Source: CAZKWG01 sp964615375
GTDB lineage: Bacteria; Myxococcota_A; UBA796; CAZKWG01
Assembly (NCBI GenBank): GCA_964615375.1
Contig: CAZTOW010000019.1
Span: forward strand, 1-64,000
DNA length: 64,000 nt
Direction: 5' to 3'
The notes under the pieces were generated by a model. The model searched no databases and was not told where the DNA came from. It saw nothing but the letters and a program-made list of their open reading frames with translations. The position numbers were made by a program, and so were the translations under genes. Numbering within the stretch: position 1 is the first letter of the stretch; each line of letters opens with the position of its first letter. Shown piece by piece: positions 25,902 through 34,057 of this stretch.

Positions 25902-27125
25902 TCAGCCGAGCTCGACGCGGAGCTCGGTGACGATGGCGCGCAGGGCCTCGATGACGCCCCTGGTCTCGGCGTGCCGCACGATCACCCAGCCGTCGCCCTC
26001 GTAGTGGCGGGAGTGCGCCTGGCCCACGCGCGGCAGCCGGGCCTCCACCACGAGGTGGCCGAGGCGCTCCTGCAGCGCGTCCACGCCGTGGACGGCGGTG
26101 ATGGTGTTGCCCCGGCCCTGGCCGCGCAGGAAGGCGCAGCCCACGGCGTACTTGCGGGCGGGCATCTCCCAGGTGCGGTGGACCATGAGGCGCGCCCACT
26201 TCGCCCAGAGATCGACCTCGTGGGCCGCGCTGTTGACCAGCATGATGTTCGCCCCGGGCGGGCGCGCGCCGACCTCGCCGATGGCCACCCGGCCGCCGGG
26301 CCGCAGGAACCACTCCATGTGAGAGAGCCCGTTCTGCAGGCCCAGCGCGCGCAGCGCGGCGAAATTCGTGTCGCGGAAGGCGCTGGTGTGCGGCATCACC
26401 TCCTCCCGCGGCAGCAGCAGGCAGTACTGCATCCACGGGTTCTCCAGCACCGCGAGCGGCCCCGGCAGGTAGAAGGTGGAGCTCCACCACACGGGCTTGC
26501 CGCCGACGGCGACGGTCTCGAAGGTGTGCTCCTCGCCCTGGATGAATTCCTCGGCCTGCACGGGGCTGGCGGGGGAGGGGAGGAGCTGGTTCAGCGCCGC
26601 CCACAGCTCGTCCTCGTCCCCGGCGCGCATGGTGTCGCGGGCCCCGGCCCCGGCCACGGGCTTGAGCACGATGGGGAAGCCCACCTGCTCCACGAAGCGC
26701 CGGGCGTCGTCCGGCCCGCTCAGCAGGGCCTGGCGCGCGACGGGGAGCCCGTGATCGGCCAGCACGCGCTTCATACGGTTCTTGTCGCGGAAATTCCGGG
26801 CGGCCTCGGCGCGCATGCCGTCGATGTCCAGCGCGTCGCGCGCCTCGCCCAGCGGGACCTGGAGCTGCTCGAGGTAGCCCTCCAGCCGGTCGACCCGCCC
26901 CCACTCCCGGAGGAAGGCCCGCCCGGCCTCGGCGAGCTGGGAGGGGTCCATGGCGTCACCCACCTGATAATGCCCCTCGATCCGCTCCTTCAGGTCTGGA
27001 GGCAGGCGCTCGGAGGGCTCCCGGGTGATGACCCCCAGGCGCACGTCCTCGAGCGCGGCGAAGCTGCGCAGGTTGTGGAGCATGTTCGCGCCGAAGTAGG
27101 GCGCGACGACGACGACGTTCTTCAT
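25902..27125 (-). CDS. ATP-grasp carboxylate ligase
   Basis: A 407-residue protein with an N-terminal Rossmann-like preATP domain (MKNVVVVAPYFG), then the ATP-grasp core: RDKNRMKRVLADHGLPV, FPIVLKPVAGAGARDT (ATP-binding Lys), EEFIQGEEHTFETVAVGG and the metal-binding GEVGARPPGANI. Such enzymes join a carboxylate to an amine or thiol through an acyl phosphate. The substrate is unknown; length and motifs fit the biotin-carboxylase-like/BL00235-type group. It is the first gene of the long minus-strand operon running to 20652 or beyond. Confidence 0.88.
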   Translation of the reverse strand: MKNVVVVAPYFGANMLHNLRSFAALEDVRLGVITREPSERLPPDLKERIEGHYQVGDAMDPSQLAEAGRAFLREWGRVDRLEGYLEQLQVPLGEARDALDIDGMRAEAARNFRDKNRMKRVLADHGLPVARQALLSGPDDARRFVEQVGFPIVLKPVAGAGARDTMRAGDEDELWAALNQLLPSPASPVQAEEFIQGEEHTFETVAVGGKPVWWSSTFYLPGPLAVLENPWMQYCLLLPREEVMPHTSAFRDTNFAALRALGLQNGLSHMEWFLRPGGRVAIGEVGARPPGANIMLVNSAAHEVDLWAKWARLMVHRTWEMPARKYAVGCAFLRGQGRGNTITAVHGVDALQERLGHLVVEARLPRVGQAHSRHYEGDGWVIVRHAETRGVIEALRAIVTELRVELG

Positions 27126-27228
27126 GCTGGTGCCTTCATGCGTGTGCCTGGCCTGGAGGGCTCTCGACGGGAGCCTATTGCGCCGAGCAGGCTCAGACCA
27201 GCGGCGGGAGCCCGGCGCGCCGGAGACC

Positions 27229-27286
27229 CAGAATTATGTTCAGCGGATACTACTCCCATTATCCCCATCGAATAAATATAAAATCG
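27229..27286. promoter_or_regulatory. AT-rich divergent promoter region
   Basis: This is the longest AT-rich patch in the window and lies between divergent genes. It holds GAATTATGTT, CCCATTATCCCC and AATAAATATAAAATC. TATAAA (27277-27282) could serve as a plus-strand -10 element, but no good -35 lies 17 bases upstream. Promoters for the ATP-grasp operon and the lipoprotein gene at 27363 probably lie here. Confidence 0.45.
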
Positions 27287-27323
27287 CCGGGTGATCCGCT
27301 CTTGAGCGAGCTCCGTATCCTGC

Positions 27324-27352
27324 TCGGGCTCCCGCTTCTCCTGGGAGCCCGA
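27324..27352 (+). promoter_or_regulatory. 5'-UTR hairpin touching the ribosome site
   Basis: TCGGGCTCCC (27324-27333) and GGGAGCCCGA (27343-27352) form a perfect 10-bp stem with a 9-base loop. Its last base is the first A of AAGGAG, the ribosome site of the gene at 27363, so folding could modulate access to it or stabilise the mRNA. Confidence 0.55.
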
Positions 27353-27362
27353 AGGAGACCCC

Positions 27363-28382
27363 ATGCAGCAGGCAAGCATCTCGCGAGCCTCCGCTGTCCT
27401 CTTCTGCCTCCTCGCCTCATGTAAGGTCGAGGTCAACAAGGACAAGCCGGAGACGGGCGAGCCCGACACCGACACCGACACCGACACGGACACCGACACC
27501 GACACCGACACGGACACCGACACCGACACCGACGCCGATCCGGTCTTCGAGGCCTTCGCCGGATCCAACGAGTTCTCCGAGGCCGCAGACCTCGTGGCGG
27601 GCTCCGAGGTGGTGTACGCGGTGGGCGTCAACAGCGACGGAGAAGCCGCGGTCGCGGCCTTCGACGTGGGCGACGGCTCGCTCACGATGCTCCACGAGGG
27701 CGCCCCTCTCGTGCTCCCAACCGGGCTCTGCCTGTCAGAGGACGGGACCATGCTCTTCATCGCCGACATGGCGGCGGAGACCGAGACCTTCGAGACCGTG
27801 GGCGGCGTCTTCAAGATGTCGGTCGCCGGGGGCACGCCCGCCGAGATCGGCGCGGCGGGCAGCCTGGACACCCCCACCGACGTCACCCTGGCCTCGGACG
27901 GCGAGACCCTCTACGTCACGGCGACCACGCCGGACGGGCTCGGCGCCATCTACTCGGTGGACAGCGACAGCGGGTCGGCCTCCGTGGCCTTCTCCGACTA
28001 CCCGCTCTCCGACCCGATGCAGATCGACGCGAACGCGGCGGGGACCTACCTCTACGTCTACGACGCGACGGCGGACAGCTCGGAGCGCGCGGCGGTCTAC
28101 CGCTTCGCCCTGCCCACCTTCGCGCTCGACCAGATCGCGGCCGACTTCCACGCCACCTTCCCCGGCGGCGTCTCGTCGGGGGACGAGGACGGGCTCGTCT
28201 ACTACACGACGCTCGGCGCCCCTCAGCTCGTCGCGCTCTCCTCGGACGGCTCGGGCTTCGAGGTGGTGGACGACCTGGGCCTGCTCAGCCTGCCCGCGGG
28301 CGTGAGCGCGAGCTCCAGCGCCGTCTACACCGCCGAGGCGGACCCCGAATCTGACGCCGACATCTACGTCCTCCGCTTCTAA
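27363..28382 (+). CDS. Lipoprotein with Asp-Thr repeat and beta-propeller-like domain
   Basis: A 339-residue protein. The signal peptide ends in a lipobox (CLLASC). The spacer KVEVNKDKPETGEP is followed by eleven DT dipeptides, then a globular domain. That domain has repeated strands of the kind seen in SMP-30/NHL beta-propellers (LVAGSEVVYAVGVNSDGEAAVAAFD, VLPTGLCLSEDGTMLFIAD, TPTDVTLASDGETLYVTA, DPMQIDANAAGTYLYVYD). AAGGAGACCCC gives a good ribosome site. Lipid anchoring plus an acidic tether suggests display at the outer membrane. It is probably co-transcribed with the DUF4331 gene. Confidence 0.85.
   Translation: MQQASISRASAVLFCLLASCKVEVNKDKPETGEPDTDTDTDTDTDTDTDTDTDTDTDADPVFEAFAGSNEFSEAADLVAGSEVVYAVGVNSDGEAAVAAFDVGDGSLTMLHEGAPLVLPTGLCLSEDGTMLFIADMAAETETFETVGGVFKMSVAGGTPAEIGAAGSLDTPTDVTLASDGETLYVTATTPDGLGAIYSVDSDSGSASVAFSDYPLSDPMQIDANAAGTYLYVYDATADSSERAAVYRFALPTFALDQIAADFHATFPGGVSSGDEDGLVYYTTLGAPQLVALSSDGSGFEVVDDLGLLSLPAGVSASSSAVYTAEADPESDADIYVLRF
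27465..27530 (+). repeat. Hexanucleotide tandem repeat (GACACS)11
   Basis: Eleven uninterrupted 6-base units, GACACC with two GACACG variants, encode eleven Asp-Thr dipeptides; a diverged GACGCC unit follows. Copy changes keep the reading frame and alter only tether length. Confidence 0.95.
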
Positions 28383-28419
28383 ACATCTTCTCTGCGCGAA
28401 CGCGCAACACGAGGCAATC

Positions 28420-29796
28420 ATGTTCACCCTCCTCTTCCTGGCCGCCCCGGCCCTGGCGAGCTCGCACCGCGAGGCGCCCGCCATCTCGCGCGATCCGACG
28501 GCGGACATCACCGACTTCTACATGTTCCTCAGCCCCGAGGACTCGGACAACGTCGTCTTCATCATGAACGTCAACCCGCTCGAGCTCCCGGGCGGCGGGC
28601 CGAACTTCCACAGCTTCGACGACAACGTGCTGTACGAGATCCACATCGACAACGACGGGGACAGCTACGAGGACATCAGCTTCCAGTTCCGGTTCACCAC
28701 CGACTACCAGATGCCCGACACCTTCCTGTACAACCTCGGCGACGTCGCCACCCGGGCCAACCTGAACCACGTCCAGGAGTACAGCGTCACCTGGGTCGAC
28801 CACGACACCGGCACCGGCACCATCATGGGCTCCGGCGAGGTCGCGCCGATCAACGTCGGCACGGCCAGCACGTCTCCGGGCGGCTACAACCCCGAGGGCT
28901 CGGCGCCCGGCTCCATCACCCAGACCTACATCGAGACCAAGGGCGACTACCGCTTCTTCGCCGGCCCGCGGCAGGAGGGCTTCTATGTCGACCTCGAGCG
29001 CACCTTCGACCTGCTGAACCTCGCGGGCGACGACGGGACGGCGAACCAGAACACGCTGCTGGGCTACAACGTCCACAGCATCGCCATCGAGATCCCGGCC
29101 GTGGAGCTGACCCGGGACGGCGCGGTGCCCACCGAGACCAACCAGAACCGCGTCATCGCGGCGTGGACCACCACCAGCCGCAAGGCCGTCACCGTGCGGC
29201 GCGGCGGCGGGCTGGGCAGCAGCTCGGACCGCGGCGGCTGGGTGCAGGTGGCCCGCCTGGGCAACCCGCTGGTCAACGAGGTGGTCATCCCCGTGCAGGA
29301 CAAGGACCGCTTCAGCGCCAGCCACCCCTCCGGCGACATCCAGTTCCTCAGCTACGTGCAGACCTCCCTGCTCGGCGCCTACATGAACGCCATCCTGGGG
29401 ACGGCCTGCCCGTCTGAGCACGACGAGGGCCTGGGGATCGGCGGGCGAGAGGACCTGATCCTCGCCTTCCTCACCGGCCACCCGGCGCTGGGCAACATGC
29501 CCGACGGCTACGCGCTCGGCGGGGAGATCCCCGGTGAGGACGGCAAGACCTTCGGCGCCTTCGAGGCCCTGCGCCTGAACCTGGACGGCTCGGGCTTCGG
29601 CGCCTGGCCCAACGGCCGCTACGTCAGCGATGACGTCGTGGACGTCGCCCTCTCGGCGGTCTGCGGCTACCTGATCGACGGCACCTTCGTCCCCGACGGC
29701 GTGGACAGCACCGGGCTCTACTACTACGACGAGTTCCCCTTCCTGGGCGACCCCTGGGCGGGCGACGACCACCCCTCGGGCGGTCACGACCTGTAG
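28420..29796 (+). CDS. Secreted DUF4331 protein
   Basis: A 458-residue protein with a signal peptide (MFTLLFLAAPALA) immediately followed by SSHREAPAISRDPTADITDFYMFLSPED, the hallmark N-terminus of DUF4331. Further family features are the DNDGDSYEDISFQFRF strand and IAIEIPAVEL. Function is unknown; members are exported and often near redox genes. It lies 37 bases after the lipoprotein gene and is followed by a strong hairpin. Confidence 0.9.
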   Translation: MFTLLFLAAPALASSHREAPAISRDPTADITDFYMFLSPEDSDNVVFIMNVNPLELPGGGPNFHSFDDNVLYEIHIDNDGDSYEDISFQFRFTTDYQMPDTFLYNLGDVATRANLNHVQEYSVTWVDHDTGTGTIMGSGEVAPINVGTASTSPGGYNPEGSAPGSITQTYIETKGDYRFFAGPRQEGFYVDLERTFDLLNLAGDDGTANQNTLLGYNVHSIAIEIPAVELTRDGAVPTETNQNRVIAAWTTTSRKAVTVRRGGGLGSSSDRGGWVQVARLGNPLVNEVVIPVQDKDRFSASHPSGDIQFLSYVQTSLLGAYMNAILGTACPSEHDEGLGIGGREDLILAFLTGHPALGNMPDGYALGGEIPGEDGKTFGAFEALRLNLDGSGFGAWPNGRYVSDDVVDVALSAVCGYLIDGTFVPDGVDSTGLYYYDEFPFLGDPWAGDDHPSGGHDL

Positions 29797-29816
29797 CGCC
29801 GGATCCCGGTGAACAC

Positions 29817-29850
29817 GAAGGGGGCCTCCGCGGGCCCCCTTCTTCGTCTC
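29817..29850 (+). terminator. Rho-independent-like terminator after the DUF4331 gene
   Basis: GAAGGGGGCC (29817-29826) pairs perfectly with GGCCCCCTTC (29833-29842) around a 6-base loop and is followed by TTCGTCTC. It lies between convergent genes, so it may act in both directions. Confidence 0.75.
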
Positions 29851-29869
29851 CGCGCCGACGAGGCGCGCG

Positions 29870-30223
29870 CTACTCGAGGTTCCAGGTCCCCGACTGGCCG
29901 TCGTCCGTGTGCCAGGTGCCCTCGCCCGTGGCCTCGTCCAGCGCGCCCTCGAAGGAGCCGAAGCTCTCGTCGTTCAGGTAGATCTCCAGCGTGAGCTCGC
30001 CGTCCTCGCAGCCGATGGTGCCGGTGGCGACCGCGCCGTCCAGGTCGCCGCCAAAGGTGGCGGTGGCGATGGGATCGGCGTCCTTGCCGCCGTCCTCGAC
30101 GTTCAGCTCGAAATTGCCGGAGGCGTCTCCGGTGAACGTGCCCTGATAGTCACCGATGAAGCTGCACACGGCGCTGCAGCCGGAGAGGGGGAGGGCCAGG
30201 AGCAGGGGGATCAGACGAGACAT
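29870..30223 (-). CDS. Small lipoprotein, beta-rich, unknown function
   Basis: 117 residues with a lipobox (LALPLSGC), then short Gly/Asp-rich strands (GDYQGTFTGDASGNFELNV, ATATFGGDLDGAVATGTIGCEDGELTLEIYLN, GEGTWHTDDGQSGTWNLE) suggesting a small beta-barrel or lipocalin-like sandwich. GGAGG lies 4 bases before ATG 30223. It is a single-gene unit convergent with the DUF4331 gene. Confidence 0.78.
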   Translation of the reverse strand: MSRLIPLLLALPLSGCSAVCSFIGDYQGTFTGDASGNFELNVEDGGKDADPIATATFGGDLDGAVATGTIGCEDGELTLEIYLNDESFGSFEGALDEATGEGTWHTDDGQSGTWNLE

Positions 30224-30382
30224 ACGACCTCCGAGACAGGGGGGACACCGAACGGGTACGGCCGGGATCAGAATTCGGATCAGGACCCGGCGCCGGTTCG
30301 TGTAGCGGTGATTATAGTGAGGGAGCGGTCAGGCAGGGCCGCGCAACAGGGCCCCAGGAGAGGGGGAGGAGGAGGGGGTGGC

Positions 30383-30976
30383 ATGACTCCTCGTCGCGTG
30401 CTCGTCGTCTATGCGACGTTGCATGGGCAGACCGCGCTGATCGCGGAGCACATCTCGGACCGTCTGCGCCGAGAGGGGGTCTTCGCCAGCTGCTTCGATG
30501 TGCGCGATCTGGGCCCGGATCTGGCGATCGAGTCCTATGAGGGCGTCATCGTCGGCGCCTCGCTCTACCCCGGCCACCACCAGAGCGCCGTGGCCTCCTT
30601 CCTGAGGCGCCACAGCCTGGAGCTCTCCAGCCTGCACACCGCCTTCTTCTCCGTGACCATCGACGCCGCGGGGAGCGAGGAGCAGCGGGCGGCGGCCCAC
30701 CGGACCGCGGCCAGCTTCCTGGCCGCCGCGCGCTTCCAGCCCGAGCTGGAGCAGGATCTGGCCGGGGCCTTCCACTTCTCCCGCGCCGGATGGCTCTACA
30801 AGCTCTTCATGCGGCACCTCCAGAAGACGCACGGCATCGACAACCCCTGGGACGAGGACGTGGAGCTGACCGACTGGGCCGAGGTCGACCGCTTCATGGA
30901 GAGCTTCCTGGCGCTGCTGTCCACCCCGCGCCCGGCAGAGCCCGCCCCACCCGCGGAGCAGATCGAGGCGACCTGA
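30383..30976 (+). CDS. HemG-like flavodoxin-domain protein
   Basis: A 197-residue long-chain flavodoxin. The FMN phosphate loop is VVYATLHGQTALIAEHI, and GVIVGASLYPGHH and FFSVTIDA match the flavin-binding loops of E. coli protoporphyrinogen oxidase HemG, as does the C-terminal TDWAEVDRFMESF. It could oxidise protoporphyrinogen IX with quinone as acceptor, but many such proteins are uncharacterised and no other haem gene is nearby. GGAGGAGGAGGGGG gives a strong ribosome site before ATG 30383. Confidence 0.8.
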   Translation: MTPRRVLVVYATLHGQTALIAEHISDRLRREGVFASCFDVRDLGPDLAIESYEGVIVGASLYPGHHQSAVASFLRRHSLELSSLHTAFFSVTIDAAGSEEQRAAAHRTAASFLAAARFQPELEQDLAGAFHFSRAGWLYKLFMRHLQKTHGIDNPWDEDVELTDWAEVDRFMESFLALLSTPRPAEPAPPAEQIEAT

Positions 30977-31026
30977 GGCGTTTACGCTCGGGTTCTCCGC
31001 GTCTATGTTCTGAGGGGGGTGATGCG

Positions 31027-31599
31027 ATGAGGTCAGAGATCTTCGCGCTCTCCGGGTTGCTGCTCCTGGGCTGCCCCGGCGACAAGCACGAGCACAGCGG
31101 CGAGACCGGCGAGACCGGACACACGGGCGAGACCGGCGAGACCGGGCACAGCGGCGAGACCGGGGACACCGGCGAGACCGGACACACGGGCGAGACCGGC
31201 GAGACCGGGGACACCGGCGCCGAGTGTACGGGTGGGGACCTCGTCTGGGCCGCCACCGTGCTGGACTCGAGCGGGATGCCCTGCACCACCTGCGTGGAGG
31301 GTGACGAGCTCACCCTGGAGGCCAGCATCACCAACCCCTCGCCCGACCCCGTGGACGTGAACTTCCGCGACGGCTGCGTGGCCGGGGGCTGGGGCATCAC
31401 CGACGCGGAGGGCGAGCTGATCTGGGTGGACTACCTCGGCTGCACCGAGGCGGAGGTCACCCGCACCGTGCCCGGCTGCGGCGAGATCACGACCACCTGG
31501 CCGGAGCCGATCACCCTGGAGCGCGGCGAATACACGCTGGGGGTGGGCTTCGACGACATGGACTTCCACACCGCCTATTACGACTTCGTGGTGGAATGA
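31027..31599 (+). CDS. Lipoprotein with ETG-rich tether
   Basis: A 190-residue protein. Lipobox GLLLLGC, then a tether of about 41 residues made of ETG/HTG/DTG/HSG units, then an Ig-like folded domain with several Cys (MPCTTCVEGDELTLEASITNPSPDPVDVNF, DGCVAGGWG, LGCTEAEVTRTVPGCG). The domain resembles intracellular proteinase inhibitor (BsuPI-like) or other beta-sandwiches, without a firm match. The stop overlaps the mntP start (ATGA). Confidence 0.8.
   Translation: MRSEIFALSGLLLLGCPGDKHEHSGETGETGHTGETGETGHSGETGDTGETGHTGETGETGDTGAECTGGDLVWAATVLDSSGMPCTTCVEGDELTLEASITNPSPDPVDVNFRDGCVAGGWGITDAEGELIWVDYLGCTEAEVTRTVPGCGEITTTWPEPITLERGEYTLGVGFDDMDFHTAYYDFVVE
31096..31218 (+). repeat. Imperfect 9-base tandem repeat encoding GETG/HTG units
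   Basis: Units of GGCGAGACC and its GGACACACG, GGGCACAGC and GGGGACACC variants alternate over 123 bases and encode the acidic lipoprotein tether. Variation is in frame throughout. Confidence 0.85.
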
Positions 31600-32150
31600 G
31601 CTCGCTCCTGCTCCTGGCCGTCGGCCTCGCCATGGACGCCACCGCCGCCGCCGCGGGCATGGGCGCGCGCGCCCGCTCGCTGCGGCCCGTGCTGCTGGCG
31701 GCCCTGCTCTTCGGGCTCTTCCAGTCCGGCATGTCCGGGCTCGGCTGGCTGGGCGGGGTGGCGGTCGCCCGCGTCGCCGCGGCCTGGGACCACTGGATCG
31801 CCTTCCTCCTGCTGGGCGGCATCGGCATCAACATGCTCCGTGAGGCCTGGAGCGGGGAGGACACCGAGGCGGGCGAGAAGGCGGAGAGCCTGGGGGCCGT
31901 GCTGCTGCTGGCGGTGGCGACCAGCGTGGACGCCCTGGCCGCCGGGCTCACCCTGCCGATGCTGGGCCTCGGCGCGCCGCTGACCCTCGGGCTGATCGGC
32001 GTGGTCACGGCGCTGCTCTCCGGGATCGGCGGGCTGGTCGGCCGCGCGCTCGGCGACCGCTTCGGCAGCCGGCTGGAGCTGCTGGGCGGCGTGGTGCTCA
32101 TCGGGCTGGGCTTCAAGATCCTGATCCAGCACCTCGCGGCTGGGGGCTGA
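31596..32150 (+). CDS. mntP: MntP-family manganese efflux pump
   Basis: 184 residues with about six membrane helices. It carries the paired acidic motifs of MntP (DUF204): LAMDATAAA (Asp14) in helix 1 and ATSVDALAAGLTL (Asp112) in helix 4, with a charged loop (REAWSGEDTEAGEKAES) between the halves. It exports Mn2+ across the inner membrane. No Mn riboswitch is seen; the gene starts inside the preceding lipoprotein gene's stop and so depends on it for expression. Confidence 0.88.
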   Translation: MSSLLLLAVGLAMDATAAAAGMGARARSLRPVLLAALLFGLFQSGMSGLGWLGGVAVARVAAAWDHWIAFLLLGGIGINMLREAWSGEDTEAGEKAESLGAVLLLAVATSVDALAAGLTLPMLGLGAPLTLGLIGVVTALLSGIGGLVGRALGDRFGSRLELLGGVVLIGLGFKILIQHLAAGG

Positions 32151-32168
32151 GCCGGGATACGGGCCCCC

Positions 32169-32378
32169 ATGGCCGACGACAACGTCCTCCTCCTGGTCAT
32201 CCCCATCGCCATCCTCGAGCTCTGCCTGAAGATCGCGGCCTTCGTGAGCCTGTCCCGGGCCCCGGCGGCGCGCGGGGGCAAGGCGCTGTGGGTGGCGATC
32301 ATCCTGTTCGTAGGCACCATCGGCCCGATCCTCTGGTTCGTCGTGGGCCGCGACCCGGGGACCGAGGGCCGGGGATGA
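32169..32378 (+). CDS. Small two-helix membrane protein (PLDc_N type)
   Basis: 69 residues with two hydrophobic helices (LLLVIPIAILELCLKIAAFVSL; LWVAIILFVGTIGPILWFVVGRD). The GPILWFVVGR ending is typical of the stand-alone PLDc_N domain, often encoded next to ABC-2 exporters as here. It overlaps the ATPase gene by ATGA and may be an accessory subunit of that transporter. Confidence 0.82.
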   Translation: MADDNVLLLVIPIAILELCLKIAAFVSLSRAPAARGGKALWVAIILFVGTIGPILWFVVGRDPGTEGRG

Positions 32379-33295
32379 GCCCGCCCGCCGTCGAGCTCCG
32401 CGGGATGCGCCACGCCTACGGCGACAAGGTGGTGCTGGACGCCCTGGACTGGCGGGTGGAGGGGCCCGGCGTCTTCGGCTTCCTGGGCGTGAACGGCGCG
32501 GGCAAGACCACGCTCCTGCGCGTCCTCTCCGGCGCCATCCGGGCCAGCGGCGGTCAGGTGAGCGTGCTGGGGCGCCCGCCGGAGGACCCGAGCCTGCGCG
32601 GACGGGTGAGCGCCGTCCACCACAGCTCCGGGCTCTATCCCTGGATGACCGCCGAGGAGCACCTGCTCCTCATCGGCGAGCTGCACGGGCTCTCCCGCGC
32701 CGAGGCTCGCAAGCAGGCCGACGCGCTGCTGGACCGGGTGGAGCTCACCGACAGCCGCGGCGCCCGCGCCGAGACCCTGGCCTGGGGCAGGAAGCGCCGC
32801 CTGGAGCTGGCCATGGCCCTGCTGGGCGGTCCGGAGCTCATCCTGCTGGACGAGCCGCTGTCTGGCCAGGACCCGGTGGGCATCCGCCTCTTCCTGGAGC
32901 TGCTGGCCAGCGTGGGGCGCGAGGCCACGGTCCTCTTCAGCACCCACGTCCTGGGCGACGTGGCGCGGGTCTGTGACCGGGTGGCGGTGCTGCACCAGGG
33001 GCGGATCGCCGCCTTCGACACGCCGGAGCGCCTGGTGGCCGACGCGGGCCCGCCCACCTGGGAGCTGGAGCTGGACGGGGATCCGGCGCCCCTGCTGGCC
33101 GCGATCTCGAAGGCGGGCTGGGCCTCGGTCGTCCCGGGAGAGGGCCCGCTGCGCCTGCAGGTCCAGGACGAGCTCCGAGCCCGCCGCGCGCTGCCCGCCC
33201 TGGTCGCCCAGCTCGGGCTGGGCCTGGTCGCCCTCCGCCCGCTCAAGCCCACCCTGGAGAGCGCCTTCCTGCGCGTGATCGGCCGGGCCCCATGA
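32375..33295 (+). CDS. ABC exporter ATP-binding subunit
   Basis: 306 residues: Walker A GVNGAGKTT (38-46), Walker B LILLDEPLSGQD and H-loop STHVLGD. The signature is degenerate: LAWGRKRRLELAMAL replaces the usual LSGGQ-like sequence, as often in ABC-2 drug/Nod-type subunits. The C-terminal about 80 residues form the usual DUF4162-like extension. It overlaps both neighbours by 4 bases and works with the permease at 33292. Confidence 0.92.
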   Translation: MSPPAVELRGMRHAYGDKVVLDALDWRVEGPGVFGFLGVNGAGKTTLLRVLSGAIRASGGQVSVLGRPPEDPSLRGRVSAVHHSSGLYPWMTAEEHLLLIGELHGLSRAEARKQADALLDRVELTDSRGARAETLAWGRKRRLELAMALLGGPELILLDEPLSGQDPVGIRLFLELLASVGREATVLFSTHVLGDVARVCDRVAVLHQGRIAAFDTPERLVADAGPPTWELELDGDPAPLLAAISKAGWASVVPGEGPLRLQVQDELRARRALPALVAQLGLGLVALRPLKPTLESAFLRVIGRAP

Positions 33296-34056
33296 GGCGG
33301 CTCCGCCTGCTGCTGGCCAAGGAGCTGCTGGGCATGCACCGCAGCTTCCGGCTGTGGATCGCCCTGGTCGTGTTCCTGCTGGTCGGGCTGTTGTCGCCGC
33401 TGGCCGCCTCGCTGATGCCGCAGCTCCTGGCCTCCCTGCCCGAGGACCAGCTCCGCGGCGTGGAGATCCTGCTCACCCGCGAGCCCGACCTGCTGGACGC
33501 GCTGGGGCAGTACCACAAGAACATGACGATGACGCCGCTGCTCCTGGCGCTCCTGGCGATGGGGGCGGTGCCGTCGGAGCTCCAGGGCACGGCCGCCACC
33601 CTGCTGGGCGCGGGGGCCGGGCGGGCGAGGATGCTGCTGGCCAAGCTGGTGGCCTGGCTGCTGGTGGCGACCCTGGGCACGGCCTTGGCGGCGGCGGGCT
33701 TCCTGGTCTACGCGAGCGTGCTCTTCTCCACGCCGGATCTCCCGGGCTTCCTGGCCTTGAACGGTGTCTACCTGCTCCTGCTCCTGATGGTGATCGCGCT
33801 CACCCTGCTGGGCGGGGTCCTGGGGCGCGGGCAGGCGGTGGCGGCGGCGATGGGGCTGGGCGGCTTCCTGGGGCTCAGCACCCTGGCCATCCTCCCGTCG
33901 GTGGCGCGCTGGACCCCGGCCGGGCTGCTGGAGCTGGCGGGGGCGCTGATCCAGGGGGAGATCTGCGAGCCCGTCGTGCCGGTGATCAGCGCGCTCGGGC
34001 TGGCGGGGCTCTGCCTGGGCCTGGCCATCGCCCGCTTCCGCCGCATGGAGCTCTGA
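33292..34056 (+). CDS. ABC-2 type permease subunit
   Basis: 254 residues with about six membrane helices. A short cytoplasmic N-terminus (MRRLRLLLAKELLGMHRS) precedes the first helix, and a periplasmic loop of about 45 residues separates helices 1 and 2, as in ABC-2 exporters. The cargo is unknown. The following gene, a lipoprotein hydrolase, starts 2 bases later. Confidence 0.88.
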   Translation: MRRLRLLLAKELLGMHRSFRLWIALVVFLLVGLLSPLAASLMPQLLASLPEDQLRGVEILLTREPDLLDALGQYHKNMTMTPLLLALLAMGAVPSELQGTAATLLGAGAGRARMLLAKLVAWLLVATLGTALAAAGFLVYASVLFSTPDLPGFLALNGVYLLLLLMVIALTLLGGVLGRGQAVAAAMGLGGFLGLSTLAILPSVARWTPAGLLELAGALIQGEICEPVVPVISALGLAGLCLGLAIARFRRMEL

Positions 34057-34057
34057 G

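Noticed and set aside
27465..27536. Short regular repeats resembling a CRISPR-like array
   Set aside because: The units are 6 bases with no spacers and lie inside a coding frame, encoding Asp-Thr. No cas genes are present.
30383..30976. Firm assignment as protoporphyrinogen oxidase hemG
   Set aside because: The flavodoxin motifs fit, but no other haem-biosynthesis gene is near and flavodoxin-domain proteins of this size are varied, so the symbol was withheld.
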